A stretch of 64,000 nt of DNA, taken from NCBI GenBank assembly GCA_903772945.1, contig CAICTM010000202.1, positions 28,715 through 92,714 of the forward strand, written 5' to 3'. Within the stretch, counting starts at the first letter, position 1. Each line of letters opens with the position of its first letter. This DNA comes from Seminavis robusta. Taxonomy: Eukaryota; Bacillariophyta; Bacillariophyceae; Naviculales; Naviculaceae. The position numbers and the translations under genes are program-made. Below, in pieces: positions 11,542 to 23,100 of this stretch. The notes under the pieces were generated by a model, which did no database searches, was not told where the DNA came from, and was given only the letters and a program-made list of their open reading frames with translations.

Positions 11542-12957
11542 TACTTGTTGTATCGTTGACGAAATGTATGGGTTGCTTTCATCTCCTTTATGTCCTCATC
11601 AGTGTATTTTGTCCCAGTGTTTGACAGGTTACCTTCCTTCAACGCTGCGAGTAGTGACTCGTAATCATCCTTGTTGTAAGAGTAGACAGCAGCAAGAAGC
11701 TGGTTCACTGCACGAAAGTAATCCACGTGTTTCTTCCTCATTGTCTTGATGATGCACTGCAAGAAATGAAAGAGACCAAGTCGACCCTTGACTCTTTCTC
11801 CAAGCAAAAGCGACCAATACTGACTCTTACAGGGCCATGTATCACTGTACATGACACGGGGGTTGAAGTTGCTTCTTCGAGATAGCTGTGTTGCTGCATG
11901 GGAAAAGTGAATAGTTTTGGTGGAAGGAACCAGCACGGCACAAGCAATTTCTCCGCTTCCAGTGGAAACTGTCCACATCGCATGGGCTCCAAGCTTCTTT
12001 TTGTGGAAGTAATTCTTGGTGACCTCATGAGTGTGGTCTTGAGCAAAGATGGCATTGCAACCAACACCTTGGATCTCCCGGGTGTGTCTGTCATGATCAC
12101 TGATACCCCACGGGTTATTGCAACTGGAGGAAGCTTCATCGTACACGTCTCTGATGGTGTCACCGAGTGGAGGAAAACACCGAATGAATTCTGTATTCGA
12201 TGGATCATTAACCGGTTCATTGACTGGCTCTTTGGTGGCAATAAGAAAAGAATAATAGCTAGAAACCCGTTCCATGTATGCCCTATTCACAGCTTGATAG
12301 AGAAGTCGACTGCAGTGTTCTCCATTGCCATAGGTAGGCAGAAGCAAATCGAAAACATCCGTAGCACCCCTCGCCAGATGACAATTCCTATTTGAAAGGG
12401 CATATTTGGGTTCAACTGGATAACAGGACGCCGCAAACGCGGGTAAACTGCAAAGAATGAGACCATCATTCGCATTGTACCGAGCTCCGCAGGTTGCTTC
12501 ATTGTTGCATTTCAATGACATGACCATACACCATAGTGGTGGCCCCTCAATGCCGAAGATAGGAAATAGGATTTATTCTTTGAGAAATTCGTTCGGTCAT
12601 TTTTGAGGCACCCACGACCACATGAAGGGCATGTGATCTCCAGACCAAACATCTTTTTCCAGTCAACAAGTAGTAGTTTCTGACCAGTGATGCTGTGATA
12701 ATGCGCATTGACACATTCATTCTTGGCTGGTGGCACGGTAATTGTCAAACCTCGAAAGTGAGATTCAATGAGTGCTCCACCCTTTGGCCTGATGATCGAA
12801 TCGACGACTGCCCCAGCAAATGCAAGCATTGCTAGTGGGGCTTTGTTGTTGGCATGTTCATCGCAGAATTCTTTGTTGTTAAGCTTCTCTACAACCAACT
12901 GGCATAAATCCAGAGGCTTGTCGCTGATTGTGGGGGCTTGCATGTCAATATTGGAAG

Positions 12958-12967
12958 TTTTTTTTTT
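12958..12967 (-). other. A10 homopolymer at a frame change in the transposase gene
   Basis: On the coding strand the run reads CCC followed by ten A residues and CTTCC. The upstream frame (TKKTQKKNFQY) stops 17 bases after the run, and the other frame (RRPKKKTSNID) continues for about 150 residues. A one-base length change in the run explains the shift. Confidence 0.8.
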
Positions 12968-13451
12968 GGGTCTTCTTTGTTCGACTTCTGGGGTTAAAGA
13001 ACGCACCACCTCCATTCAAATGTGCTGCGCTAAATCCAGCAGGAGCGGAGAAGTGCCTCCTCAACCTCTTCTCTTCCGTCAATGTTTCCAATGCAGAACC
13101 AGTGAAGCCCTTGGTTTGTTTGTTGTTGGCACAAAGAGCGTGGTGTCCTCGGTGGGGCTCTCTTAAGCCGTAAGCCCTGGCTTTACAGATAACACAGTCT
13201 CGCAATGAATCAAAAGCGATTTCGCCCGTCAGGGTTAATTGATCTCCCTTCCTTCGTTTGTTGCCGTGATTCTGTTGTTGTAGTGAGTGCGTTCTTTTCT
13301 CTTGCGAAACTCTCCTTTGGCTTTGCTGGCCCATGTTATCAACAATTGTTGCTCTTCCATTTTGCTGCTGCTGCGGCTGCTGCTGCTGCGGCTGCTGCCG
13401 CTGCCGAGCATAAGGGTTGACTATTGCTCTGCTATTATTGCTCTCCGCCAT

Positions 13452-14232
13452 CTTGCTATTGCTATGACCCAGACCTTCTTAACATCATTGACGACGGAAT
13501 CCGTCGATCCACCTCCGATGGAATGTAAGCGAAAGATTCGCGCCATTTGGCTTGGCGGGGTGCAATGCTGACATCAGTATTGGAGTCTTATCGTTAAATG
13601 AAATGGTGTCTTTTGGAGTACCGTGGTACCCATTAACCAATCATATTACTGCCTACTTTCCGATTTTACCCGGCACCTTTGGGGTGACAAAGATCAAGGG
13701 CTTAGGTCCTGCCTTCCACGGTCACCCCCCACGCTCTCATGGCTGCTCGTTGAATTCCCAAAATACTAGAGGTCAGCAAACAACGACGAAGGACTGCAAA
13801 ATGATGTTTTCCAGTTAGACAAGAAAGCAACTACTCCTAGCCAGAATTGCCGTACGGACGGTACATGGAAGACTTCCTTAAAAGTTGCAGCACCTTTCTT
13901 GGTTGCATGTTCTCTTCATTATTTGCATTGTATCTGTTTCAAGCTGCTACGGTAGGATTGACGATCTGCTGGACTCGACGGAGGCCTGAAGTTTTCTTTT
14001 TGCATCCCGCAATGCTCTACAGTACGTTTACTAGTCTAGCTAGCTAGTTGTGAACAAACATCGTCTGAAGAAGAGATCTGTCCTTGATTTGGTGGAAAAG
14101 TCATTCCTTGAAACCACAACTATGTTATAACTCTGCCGCAGTCGAGCCACACCGTACCGTACTGGTATCGTATCAAGTCATGCATTTGTTAAGAACTACC
14201 AGGTACCACTAATCACCAACTACAGCACTTTT
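13452..14232. other. intergenic stretch, no gene seen
   Basis: Short frames here have no recognisable motif. A CTAGCTAG run near 14035-14047 and a TACCGTAC run near 14150-14163 belong to the palindromic words seen in other spacers. Confidence 0.5.
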
Positions 14233-15114
14233 TTAGATCCACGGCACAAAGGAAAGAGGGCGCTTTCGTTGGACGAAATGATCCGTGTGTCGACAGCACT
14301 GTTTCTTGTGACTCTTTTTCCAATCTTGCAACTGGCATTCATAGGAACAGTATGCCACTTTGAGACAGTTGGAACATTCTTCAAATTCTCCTCTCGTCGA
14401 TTCCAAGCGATCACATCCATGACATTTTCCTAATTCGACATGATAGGCGGAAGATGGCCGGTTGTGCTGCAAGAGTGCCTGCCAGAGTGTTTCATCGTGT
14501 ACACTTTGAATATCGAGATTGGTCAATTGTTCGTAGGACGGCCCCACAATGGAGAATAGCACTACAAGCCATTTTTGCTGTTCAAAAGCAAACTGTTGTT
14601 CCAATTCATAATGACACGCTTCTCGCAAGGCTTCCAACGCCGTTGTTTGAACTCCTCCTGGCTGGGAGTGAATGTCAATGCGTACATCGTTCACCTTGTA
14701 CGTCAATGCCTTGCAGCGTTGGATCTGTTTGGTGGGTCGTCGTCGGTGGTTGTTGCTGTATCGTCGCAGTTTGGACGACAGTAATGCGCGTTGTTGGTAT
14801 ACCTTGAGGACCGTGCCATCGAGTAAGTCCAATACTTGCCGGCACGGTTCGTTCTTGCCTTTGATACGTAGAATGTGGGCCAATATACAGAGTATGACGG
14901 AGCATTTTTCGGCATAGAGATCGTTCATTTGAAAGAGGACGTGCACGTACACCGACGCATGCCGACGAATGTCTCGAAAGAGGAGAGTGTAGAGTTCCTC
15001 GCAATCCATATCTTCGTGACAATGCTTGGTCCTTCGACGAACGTACTCGGTATGGACCTCATTGAAAAGATGAAGGTGTGGAGCCACTAGCAACAAGTCT
15101 TCGGTGGCGGACAT
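14233..15114 (-). CDS. MYND-type zinc-finger protein
   Basis: A single-exon frame of 293 residues. The C-terminus (about residues 230-272) has the MYND signature: CHGCDR, then CSNC, then VAYCSYECQ and HKKQC, giving the C-x2-C...C-x2-C...YC-x3-C...H-x3-C zinc ligands. MYND fingers usually bind proline-rich partner peptides and occur in chromatin regulators and SMYD methyltransferases. No SET or other catalytic domain precedes it; the first 220 residues look helical and basic and are not recognised. The ATG at 15114 is the first in frame. The gene is divergent from the AlgH-like gene, with about 380 bases between their starts. It is probably a nuclear or cytoplasmic adaptor. Confidence 0.75.
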   Translation of the reverse strand: MSATEDLLLVAPHLHLFNEVHTEYVRRRTKHCHEDMDCEELYTLLFRDIRRHASVYVHVLFQMNDLYAEKCSVILCILAHILRIKGKNEPCRQVLDLLDGTVLKVYQQRALLSSKLRRYSNNHRRRPTKQIQRCKALTYKVNDVRIDIHSQPGGVQTTALEALREACHYELEQQFAFEQQKWLVVLFSIVGPSYEQLTNLDIQSVHDETLWQALLQHNRPSSAYHVELGKCHGCDRLESTRGEFEECSNCLKVAYCSYECQLQDWKKSHKKQCCRHTDHFVQRKRPLSFVPWI

Positions 15115-15492
15115 GATGCACTTGTCAAAAGAAATGAGAAAGGTGGAGAAAGCTAGATAGAAGGGGGTCCATCAACAGTCGGTCTTGCGACGACGGAGGT
15201 CGGAGGTTCATTGGCATGGTCCTTCCACTCCTTCGAGCCAGCCGTTCCGTCAGCAAATTCGATGAAATCGATCGATTCGATTCTATTCGAAGCATTCAAT
15301 TTTCAATTCGATGTCCAGACCTTCGATGCAGATGCTGGATCCATCTGCCTGCATGGCCACACCCGGATCTTTGGAAAGGCAAAGAAGAGAAGCAACCCAT
15401 CACAAAAGAAACTAGAGAGAGCCATTCATTCTGGTGGCTTGAACGTTGAATGATCTGAGGTCTGAGGCATCAAAGCAACTATTTCTTCCAAG
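15115..15492. promoter_or_regulatory. shared upstream region of a divergent gene pair
   Basis: The MYND gene reads left and the AlgH-like gene reads right from this 378-base stretch, so it must hold both promoters. I see no TATA box or other named element. A run of TCGAT/TTCGA words sits near 15255-15310. Confidence 0.4.
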
Positions 15493-17949
15493 ATGACAGG
15501 CGAAAGTACTAGTACAAGCAATAGGAAGCCGTTGCTACATGTATTTGTTCTGGCAACATGGTGTTCTTGTTGGGTGGTCGAAGGTTTCCTAGTTCCCGCG
15601 AGAACTCTGGCTCCCACAACAACGACGAATCCGTTGGTTATGTCTCAGAAGACTGTTATTACAAGTACATCCAAGCAGCCACTGTTATGGGCCAAACGAA
15701 GTGACGATTCAGATGACGACGAAGAGGAGGAGGATGATGAGGACGACATGTTCGATGACAGTGATTGGCGTGATTTCCGGGCCAAATTGGTCATGGGTGA
15801 AACCAAAGAAGCTTCTGGTAGTCGTAGTACTCCTCCTCCTCCCAGCGACGCGGAAATCATTGAGGATGCCGATGGCATTGGAGATCTCGATGGAATTGGG
15901 AGTATCTTTATGGATTCCAGTAGACTTCCTACGAACGACACAACCTCCAAAGCATTCAGCGATGCTTCTTCCACTGCCTCTGCAGCAGCAGCTGCCAACA
16001 AAATGACACCACTGGATCCCAGTCAATGGGCCTACGAATCGGGAAAGGTCATTGAACAAGGAGCTGTCATTCTGGGAGGAGTAGAACAAGCATTTGGATT
16101 TGGATTGAGACAACAGTACTTTCATAAGGCAGCCATTCTGGTACTAGATCATGAAGAAAACACTTTCACCAAGGGCATTATTCTAAACAGACCCACTGAT
16201 TTGACTCTGGAAGATGATATCAATCCAGGAGTTAGATGGAGAGTTTGGTTTGGCGGAGTAAGTGAAGCAACACACACACACACACACATAAAACCAAGCA
16301 TTCTTATGCTTCCTTTTCTTCTTGCATCTGACATTTTATTTCATTCTTCATTCCTGTTCCATTTTTCACAAATAAATAAAGGATGTCCAAGGATTGAATT
16401 CTGCCAAACCAGACATTGTGTGCCTACATTCCCTCAAAAATGAACAAGCTACAAAGGCAAGCATCAAAGTCATGAAAGATATCAAATGGACCACTTTTGA
16501 AAATGCCAAACGGTTAGTACAAATTGGTGCCGCACAACCCACCGACTTTTGGGTATTCATGGGATATGCAGGTACGTACAATACAAACAAAGAGAAAGAA
16601 AAATGCCACCAGCTACTTTTTTCGCCTCTTTAGAGCACAACCTGTTCAACTACGTGGCAGCTCATATATTATTATAACCATGCTCTGTGGATCTTTGGTC
16701 GTCATCAGGATGGGGAGCAGGCCAGCTCATGGGAGAATTGAATCGCAAATCATGGTACATGGTGGCCACCGACTCCCAGACATTACTCAAAGAACTAGCT
16801 CGACAATCGGCAGCGTCGGATCCCAGGGAGGCAGGATTGGATACATGGACTCTTCTCATGGATATGATTGGTCGCAGCGGGATTGCCAAGGAATACACCG
16901 GGGATTTCGACGACCTCATGCTGAAAGAATGGGCGCTGGGCAATCTGTTGTCGGCCGAAGCGGGGGGAGGTGGCGGGGAGCGAGATTTGTCCGCCGATGC
17001 CGCTATCCGAGGTTCTCCGTCGTTTCCCATGGAATCTACTCCCAAACGCGGAGGCAACAACGACCCCTTGTTTGGTAGGTTGATGAATCGCATGACTTCG
17101 CGAGGTGGAGGTGACCAAGTCCAAGAAGGCTCCGTGTTACGAGCATCTCCTGCCGATCGATCACCCTTCTTGCTGCAAGGACAAGAATACCACAAATCGG
17201 TGGTGCTCGTCCTCAGCGAAGAAAACGGGATTACCGTGGGCGCCATTTTGAACCGACCGGCTTCCAAAGGTTTGGACATTCAAATTCGAGACAAGAGCAC
17301 GGGAGAGAAAAAGAAAGTTATGGTCCCTCTCCGATTTGGTGGACAATATACAGTCAAGGGTTCTGAAGCCCTCTTATGGCTTCATTCCAGCTCCAAACTC
17401 CGCGATGCCGACGTCGGAGCCCCAGTAGGTGGACAAGAAGATGGAATCTGGAAATGCACTGCAGAAGATGTGATCAGTGCTATTGGAAGACACATTGCCA
17501 AGCCAGAAGACTTTGTAGTAGTCAGTGGTGTATCCGTATGGGGCACGGTCCCTGGCAAATCTCAAGCAGGAGGAATTCAAGAAGAAGTAGACAAGGGCAA
17601 GTTTGAATTGGTTCCCGATTCCAACATCAAGTCTGTGTGGAATGCACTATCGAAGCAAGATGTGTTGACGAGTGAGAACTTGTCGCTCAATCTAGAACTC
17701 GCAACGGAGGCGTGGAATGCGGGTGCTGGTAGACGCAATGGCAAGATGAACGGTGCCTTCACGAATGGAAGGTCCAATGGAAAGGAAAACGACAATCTGC
17801 CACCCATGAGCGGTCTTGGTGATGGTTTCGACGAGGAAGACGATAGTTTAGTATTCAAGTCTTCCGTGAAGGTGTCAGCATTGAGTGATGATGCGTTGCG
17901 CAGTTGGGTGAAAACGTTTTTGTTGGGCTTGCCCTCCATGCAGGGCTAG
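15493..17949 (+). CDS. plastid-type protein with two UPF0301/AlgH-like domains
   Basis: Three exons (15493-16257, 16382-16571, 16709-17949) give 731 residues. Splicing is phase 0, then phase 1, with GTAAGT and GTACGT donors. The N-terminus has a hydrophobic signal segment ending WVVEGFLVP, so the residue after the likely cleavage is Phe, as in diatom plastid presequences. After an acidic linker, domain 1 starts at about residue 200 (FHKAAILVLDH, KGIILNRPTDL, then VFMGYAGWGAGQL across intron 2). Domain 2 starts at about 475 (YHKSVVLVLSEENG, VGAILNRP, LRFGG). Both carry the AlgH/DUF179 hallmarks. The biochemical role of AlgH proteins is not settled. Plants have similar plastid proteins; a tandem pair in one chain is less usual. 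Intron 1 holds an (AC)n run. Confidence 0.8.
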
Positions 17950-18962
17950 CTAGTAGATGAACTCGAGACCGTTACGGCACGATGGACTTTTGCCCGACCT
18001 GTAGCAATGCACCCTTGAAGTCTGTTTCCAAACAGGCTTTGTACCTAGAGTCTAGAAGAGAGAACCCGGATAAGAACCCACCTTTCTACAATGCATATTA
18101 CAGATGGCCTTTCTAAGCTCAATCGTAGTAATTTATCCATGATTCACTCAACCATGTGTTTGGTCTCACATACATGGCATATGGTCTAGCTAGATTTGGT
18201 ACGTGAGTGACTATTTTGTGGTCCCGCGCCATTTAACAGTTTCGTTCACGGTAGACTGAGTGGCTGTCTAGATCTGATTGGTTTTGCAGGCTGAACATGC
18301 CTCTAGCTACTAGCTACTCAGTACTATGTAGTAGTAGCTAGAGCCCATCAACTTGTTTTTGTACCGCATTGTTCCTTGCAAGCTTGGCTAGTTTCTCGCG
18401 GTAGGGTACTGTAGGGTATTGTACCTCATGGCTGCTCCACCACTTTAGCTGGTGGCAGCTGTCGATGTAATGATACCAGTACAACGTACCGGTACCGGTA
18501 CCAGGTACCAGGTACCACTGTAAGTCGGCGGAGACGGGTGAGAGTGAGAGGGTCGAGTGACAGTCAAGTGACTGTGAGTCGTGTTGGGGAGACAAGAAGG
18601 CGGTGAAAGAAGCAAAAGTGAGGTAAGTCCGGCGTGTTTTGACTCGCCTCGCTGTTGACATTTTCTATTCCGATGGTTTTCCGACGAGCGGAGGAGCGCA
18701 TTTCTCTCTTCTTTCGCGGCCACATCGTCTCCATTTCATCTCATCGGCTGTCTTGAAAGAGGACACACATTGATGGGTTGGTTCGTAGAGAAGTTGGTGG
18801 GGAACAGTTGACATCAGATTGATTCGAGCATAGAATAGAACAACAGTTTCAACAATCCACAGCACCTCCTCATAGATTTCTAGCTGCTATCTGGCTGGAT
18901 CACTGGCGATCGATAGAGCACTGTGAATGTCATTGTTGTAGTACTCTACTGTACTGTACACC
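17950..18962. other. gene-free 1-kb spacer with dense KpnI/AgeI-like palindromes
   Basis: No convincing gene. At 18486-18517 the words TACCGG, GGTACC and CCAGGTACC repeat back to back and can fold on themselves. CTAGCTAG lies next to the upstream stop codon, and TAGCTACTAGCTACT lies near 18305. Minus-strand frames here (18338-18723) overlap the simple repeats and have no family features. Confidence 0.45.
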
Positions 18963-20003
18963 ATGGTGATATCGTCGTCTCTTGTCAATGTGTTCTTGTT
19001 CAAGCCACCACCATCAAGGCCCTATGACTTTCCTACCATTGAATTGACGACCGCACGAGGCCAGAAGATCGCAGCAACGTATGTTCGAAGACGAGGCGCC
19101 AACGTCACTCTTCTCTTCTCTCACGGCAATGCGGAAGACTTGAACAGCAGTTACTGGTACATGGAGCGCATTGCAAAGACGTGTGATGTCAACGTCATGT
19201 GCTATGATTATACTGGATACGGGAGTTGCAATGAGAGTAAGTTTCCCGCTTCTCTGCTACGATACCGGTATCAGCATCATACGGTACTGGTCTATTTCCT
19301 AGGTTTTTGTGTGTCATTTTCCCCACACTCATCCATCTCTTCCGACGTTGAATACATGAATGACAGGCGATCCAAGTGAAGAGGATTGCTATGCAGACAT
19401 TGATGCTGCCTATGAGTGGCTACTCAGCGAAAAGAATCTTGTCCCGGAGCAAATTGTGCTCTACGGAAGATCCTTAGGAAGTGGACCTTCCGTTTACTTG
19501 GCCAACAGGACATCGAGGCAAGGAAGACCTGTGGCTGGCCTGATTCTACACTCTCCCTTTACTTCAGTCTATCGAGTTGTCTTTGACATGGGATTCACCA
19601 TGTTGGGAGACAAGTTCTCCAATATTGATCGCATATCAGAGTTGGATTGCAAAGTCTTTATTGTCCACGGACAAGAGGACACAATTGTGCCATGCGAGCA
19701 CGGACAAGCACTCTTTTCTCTTGTCCCCGACAAAATGAAGGCAGAACCCTTCTTTGTCAAGGGAATGGGGCACAATGGTACGTTTAGTGGAACTGGTGGT
19801 GTGCAAAGAACGCTGTGGTCTTGCCTCATCTAACCATGGCATCTTCGACTGTACCCACAATTCTAGGATTTGATTTTCATCTTGAAGTCATGTTGATGAA
19901 TAGAATCAATGCCTTTCTGGACTACCACATACTTGCACGGAGGCTTTGGATGAAGGGTATGAATACACGCAAAGGTTCCAAGCGAAGACGATCGCTCGGT
20001 TGA
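18963..20003 (+). CDS. ABHD17-like alpha/beta hydrolase
   Basis: Three exons (18963-19236, 19367-19777, 19867-20003) give 273 residues. The fold shows LLFSHGNAEDL (oxyanion-hole region), GYGSCNES-DPSEE across intron 1, YADIDAAYEWL, the nucleophile elbow GRSLGSG, the acid in VHGQEDTIVP and the catalytic His in GMGHNG, at the intron 2 border. Order and spacing match ABHD17/FAM108 serine hydrolases, which remove palmitate from membrane proteins in animals. The N-terminal Cys cluster that anchors animal ABHD17 is missing, so location and substrate may differ. The basic C-terminus (KGSKRRRS) is unusual. It converges on the C2/RS gene, with 181 bases between stops. Confidence 0.8.
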
Positions 20004-20184
20004 ACAACGTCAGAAAAACAAACAGGCACTGTTGTACCGGTATCGAGGCTATGCTGATTGTGCTCCTTTGTGATGGTTTTATAAAATAAATAGGGAATAC
20101 CCATTATTCTTCTATCCGAGCCGGTTCTACGAATGGATTACTATAATAGTAGATAGAAGCTCGCCGAGCAAAGCAACCGTATGA

Positions 20185-23100
20185 CTAATAATCTTCGTCG
20201 TCATCAAGCTGCACTCCGGAACCCTTTCGTTTCCCAAAGTTGAATTGGGGCGCCTTGAACTTGCGAGTGCTCTGCCCTTTAGGAATTGCCGCCTTTCCAG
20301 CGTCAGGTTTACTATTGTTGGTGAGGCCGACGTTGGCTTGCGATTCATCATCGTCCCAAGCTTGCTGATTGGAAAAAAATGTCTGCTCTCCGGCCGCACG
20401 CAGCGGCCCTGCTGCGGTCTCAGAGATGGCGCCCAGCGTGTTCTTTGCCTTGTTACCAGCTTGCTGCACCTTCGCCGGCAGTGCATTCAACGAGGGAAGG
20501 CCAGGGAGAGGAGGCAGCGCCTCGTTGCCTCCAGCACCCAGCGCAACAGTTGCCAGGTCATCAAGCCTGTTGTCGGCAAGATCATCGTTCTTCGAATTCG
20601 AAAAGTGGCCAGCGAGGCCTGTGTTGCCTGCTTTCGCCTTTGGCTTTTTCTCTGCTGCCGCCGTCGCCGCACCGCCTTGAGCATAAGGCTTGCCACCAGC
20701 ATTGTAATCATCAAAGAGGCCTGGCTTTTGGTTGGCTTTGTTCTTGTCGTTGTTGTCAAACGGGCTATATTTCTTTGCCGTGCCCTTTCGCAAGTTCTCC
20801 AATTCTCTCTCCATCATCTTTCGGGTCAGACCCTTCTTCATGTCCGCCATCTCTTGCTTCAACCCGCTGGTGGACAGTATTTTCACGCCTTCCTGTCGCC
20901 TCATTTCTTCGGCAAACACTTCTGCGGGGTCAATCTTTGGTTTCTTTCTCTTTGGTTTCTTCCTGGCGCCTGCGTTTGCGCTCTTGGACCTGCTGACGTT
21001 GGAGTTCATCGACTTGCGCGATTTGTCCATGTCATCATCATCGTCATCGTCATCATCGTCGCCTTCTTCGTCGTCATCTTCTTCGTCCTCGTCTTTGGCA
21101 TCACCCAAGAAGAGTGAGCTTTCGCTGGCTCTCTTATTCAAGACTCCCGCGTTGCGAAGCATGGCTTCTTCGTCCTCCTTCTTCTCTTCGCCTTGATCTT
21201 CATCGTCGCTTTCTTCGCTCTCATCGTCACTATCACCAAAGACTTCGCGCATGGCGTCGATGAATTCCTTGGAGAACTTGGACCCGCCATTTTTCTTCTT
21301 CCTGCCACGTTTTTTCTTTTTGCTGTCCTTTTCGGACTCAAAGAGGATGAGTCTGGGTGTGTCTCGGAGCAGATCAGGGTCCAAGTTTTCGTCTTCCGTC
21401 TTGTTCCGCCTCCTTGCCCGTTCTTCGAGCTTGCGTTCAAACTCTGACACCACCTTGGGGTCCACGACAACTTGGTCGTACATATCGTCAAATTTCTCAA
21501 GGTCGACTTCCATGTTTGCAGTGGCGTTGCTGGGGGTCTCCGCCATGTGGGAGAGGCTCTGTTGCATGGACGACATCATTTCCAGCATGGCTTCCTCCTC
21601 GTCTTCCTTGTCGGTGCCATCTTCATCGTCAGACTCGTTGTCGCTGTCATCTCCGTCATCATCGCCCTCGCTCTCCTCGTCTTCGTCGCTATCTTCACTG
21701 TCGCTAATCTCCACCTCCTCGGCCTTTGCCAAAAGGGCTGCAATATCGGTCAGGGACCCTTCCTTGCTGTCATCATCGTTCTCGCCATCTTCGCCTAGCT
21801 GGAAGTCGCCAATCTCATTTGTGAATGCATCCAGGCCAATGGTTTGGGGCAGTGCGCTCTTCCAAGGCCTACTCTTGCCATCGTCCTCATTATTTTCCTC
21901 CCCGAAGACATTTGTTTTAGGCTCTTCCAGCATTTGCTGGACTTTGGCCTCGTCACTCGATTCAATGGTCCCAATGCTGAGTTCATCACCATGGGTGTTG
22001 AACTTTATTTGGTGTTGTCGCTTCTGTTTTCCTTTCTTTTTCTTACTCGATCCCTTTTTCTTCTCGTCGTCTCCGGCTGCATTGGGTGCTGTTGGAGCAA
22101 CGACTGGCTCTGGGTTTTCGATCCTTGCACCTGAAACGACAATTTTTCCATAGACTTCTCCATTTTGCATGACTGTAAAGGCCTTGGATGTGTCGATTTG
22201 ATCATCATCATCAAAGTACACTTTAGCCTCCATCAGGCCATTCACTGTTGTTTGAAATGAACCCATGGGCTGGTGTTTGCCATTCTCCTCCCAGTCTAAG
22301 ATCTTGACCTGGATGGGCTGATCAAGGTCACGCTTGCACAGCATTTCAAGATTCATTTCCAGTGGCTTCCATCTTGGATTCAAGTTGTTTTCAATGTGCT
22401 CAGATTGAAAGATTGGCTGCCACATGCTAGGTGGAGGCAGTCCAGTGTACGAAGCAATTTCCACAAATGGGTCGGACATGCCAAAGAAACCTTCAACGTT
22501 GGCCAGCTCTGTACCACATAGCGACAGGTGAAGTGCAGCGTCCTCGTGGAAGCCACTGGTATCCTGTGCAGCAGCATCTGCTTCGGATTCAGAATCTGAG
22601 ACTACACTTGACCCCGATTCATCGTCCGATTTCTTTTTCCTCCTGGAACTTGCATCCGAAAACCTGCTCCCTGAAGAATAGCTCCTCCTGGATGAGCCCC
22701 TAGAGCTTCGGCTTCTGCTTCGGCTTCTGCTCCTACTACCATAGGAGCTCCATGACCTGGAACTCTTTGAGCGCCTCGAACTGTAAGAACGTCTCGAGCC
22801 ACGAGATGAATTGCTGTATCGCCTCCCGCTTGACTCCCTTGGTTTTGCTTCATCCAGCACAATGGGTTTTACTTTCGGGGCATCCGCATGAGCACCCAAA
22901 ACAACAATCCTTCCCACTTCCTTGTTGCCCTCCATTAACGGGATGCTGTTGGCATCATCAAAGTTGTCCCCGCTGCCAAAGCCTCCAACTTTGGCTTCAA
23001 TAAGTTTGTTCACAGTAGTCTCGAAGGATCCCATTGGGGCATGCCCAGCTTTCTTGTCATTCTGATCAAGCACAGAAACCAGAATTCGTTTGTCCAAATT

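Larger units (their letters stand above)
10054..13451 (-). pseudogene. DDE-like transposase gene, interrupted by two frameshifts and a MITE
   Basis: Four minus-strand frames join into one protein of about 1,000 residues. Segment 1 (12945-13451) is Gln-rich with a Cys-x2-Cys...His site. Segment 2 (12512-13015) ends with CPSCGRGCLKNDRTNF and GHHYGVW. Segment 3 (11538-12527) has MSLKCNN..CGARYNANDG, then QDHTHEVTKNY and YSDTWPC, which look like DDE-type catalytic blocks. Segment 4 (10054-11121) has LEEWFHRFKC and a Gln-rich tail. It resembles multi-copy eukaryotic transposon proteins (DUF6729-like, from memory), but I cannot name the superfamily firmly. Segments 1 and 2 are split at an A10 run, segments 2 and 3 by a single-base change near 12525, and segments 3 and 4 by the insert at 11149-11541. 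Confidence 0.65.

Noticed and set aside
21251-22153. 300-codon plus-strand Ser-rich frame and the overlapping 290-codon frame at 20245-21117
   Set aside because: Both are antisense to the acidic C-terminal exon of the C2/RS gene; poly-Ser is the reverse reading of Asp/Glu runs.
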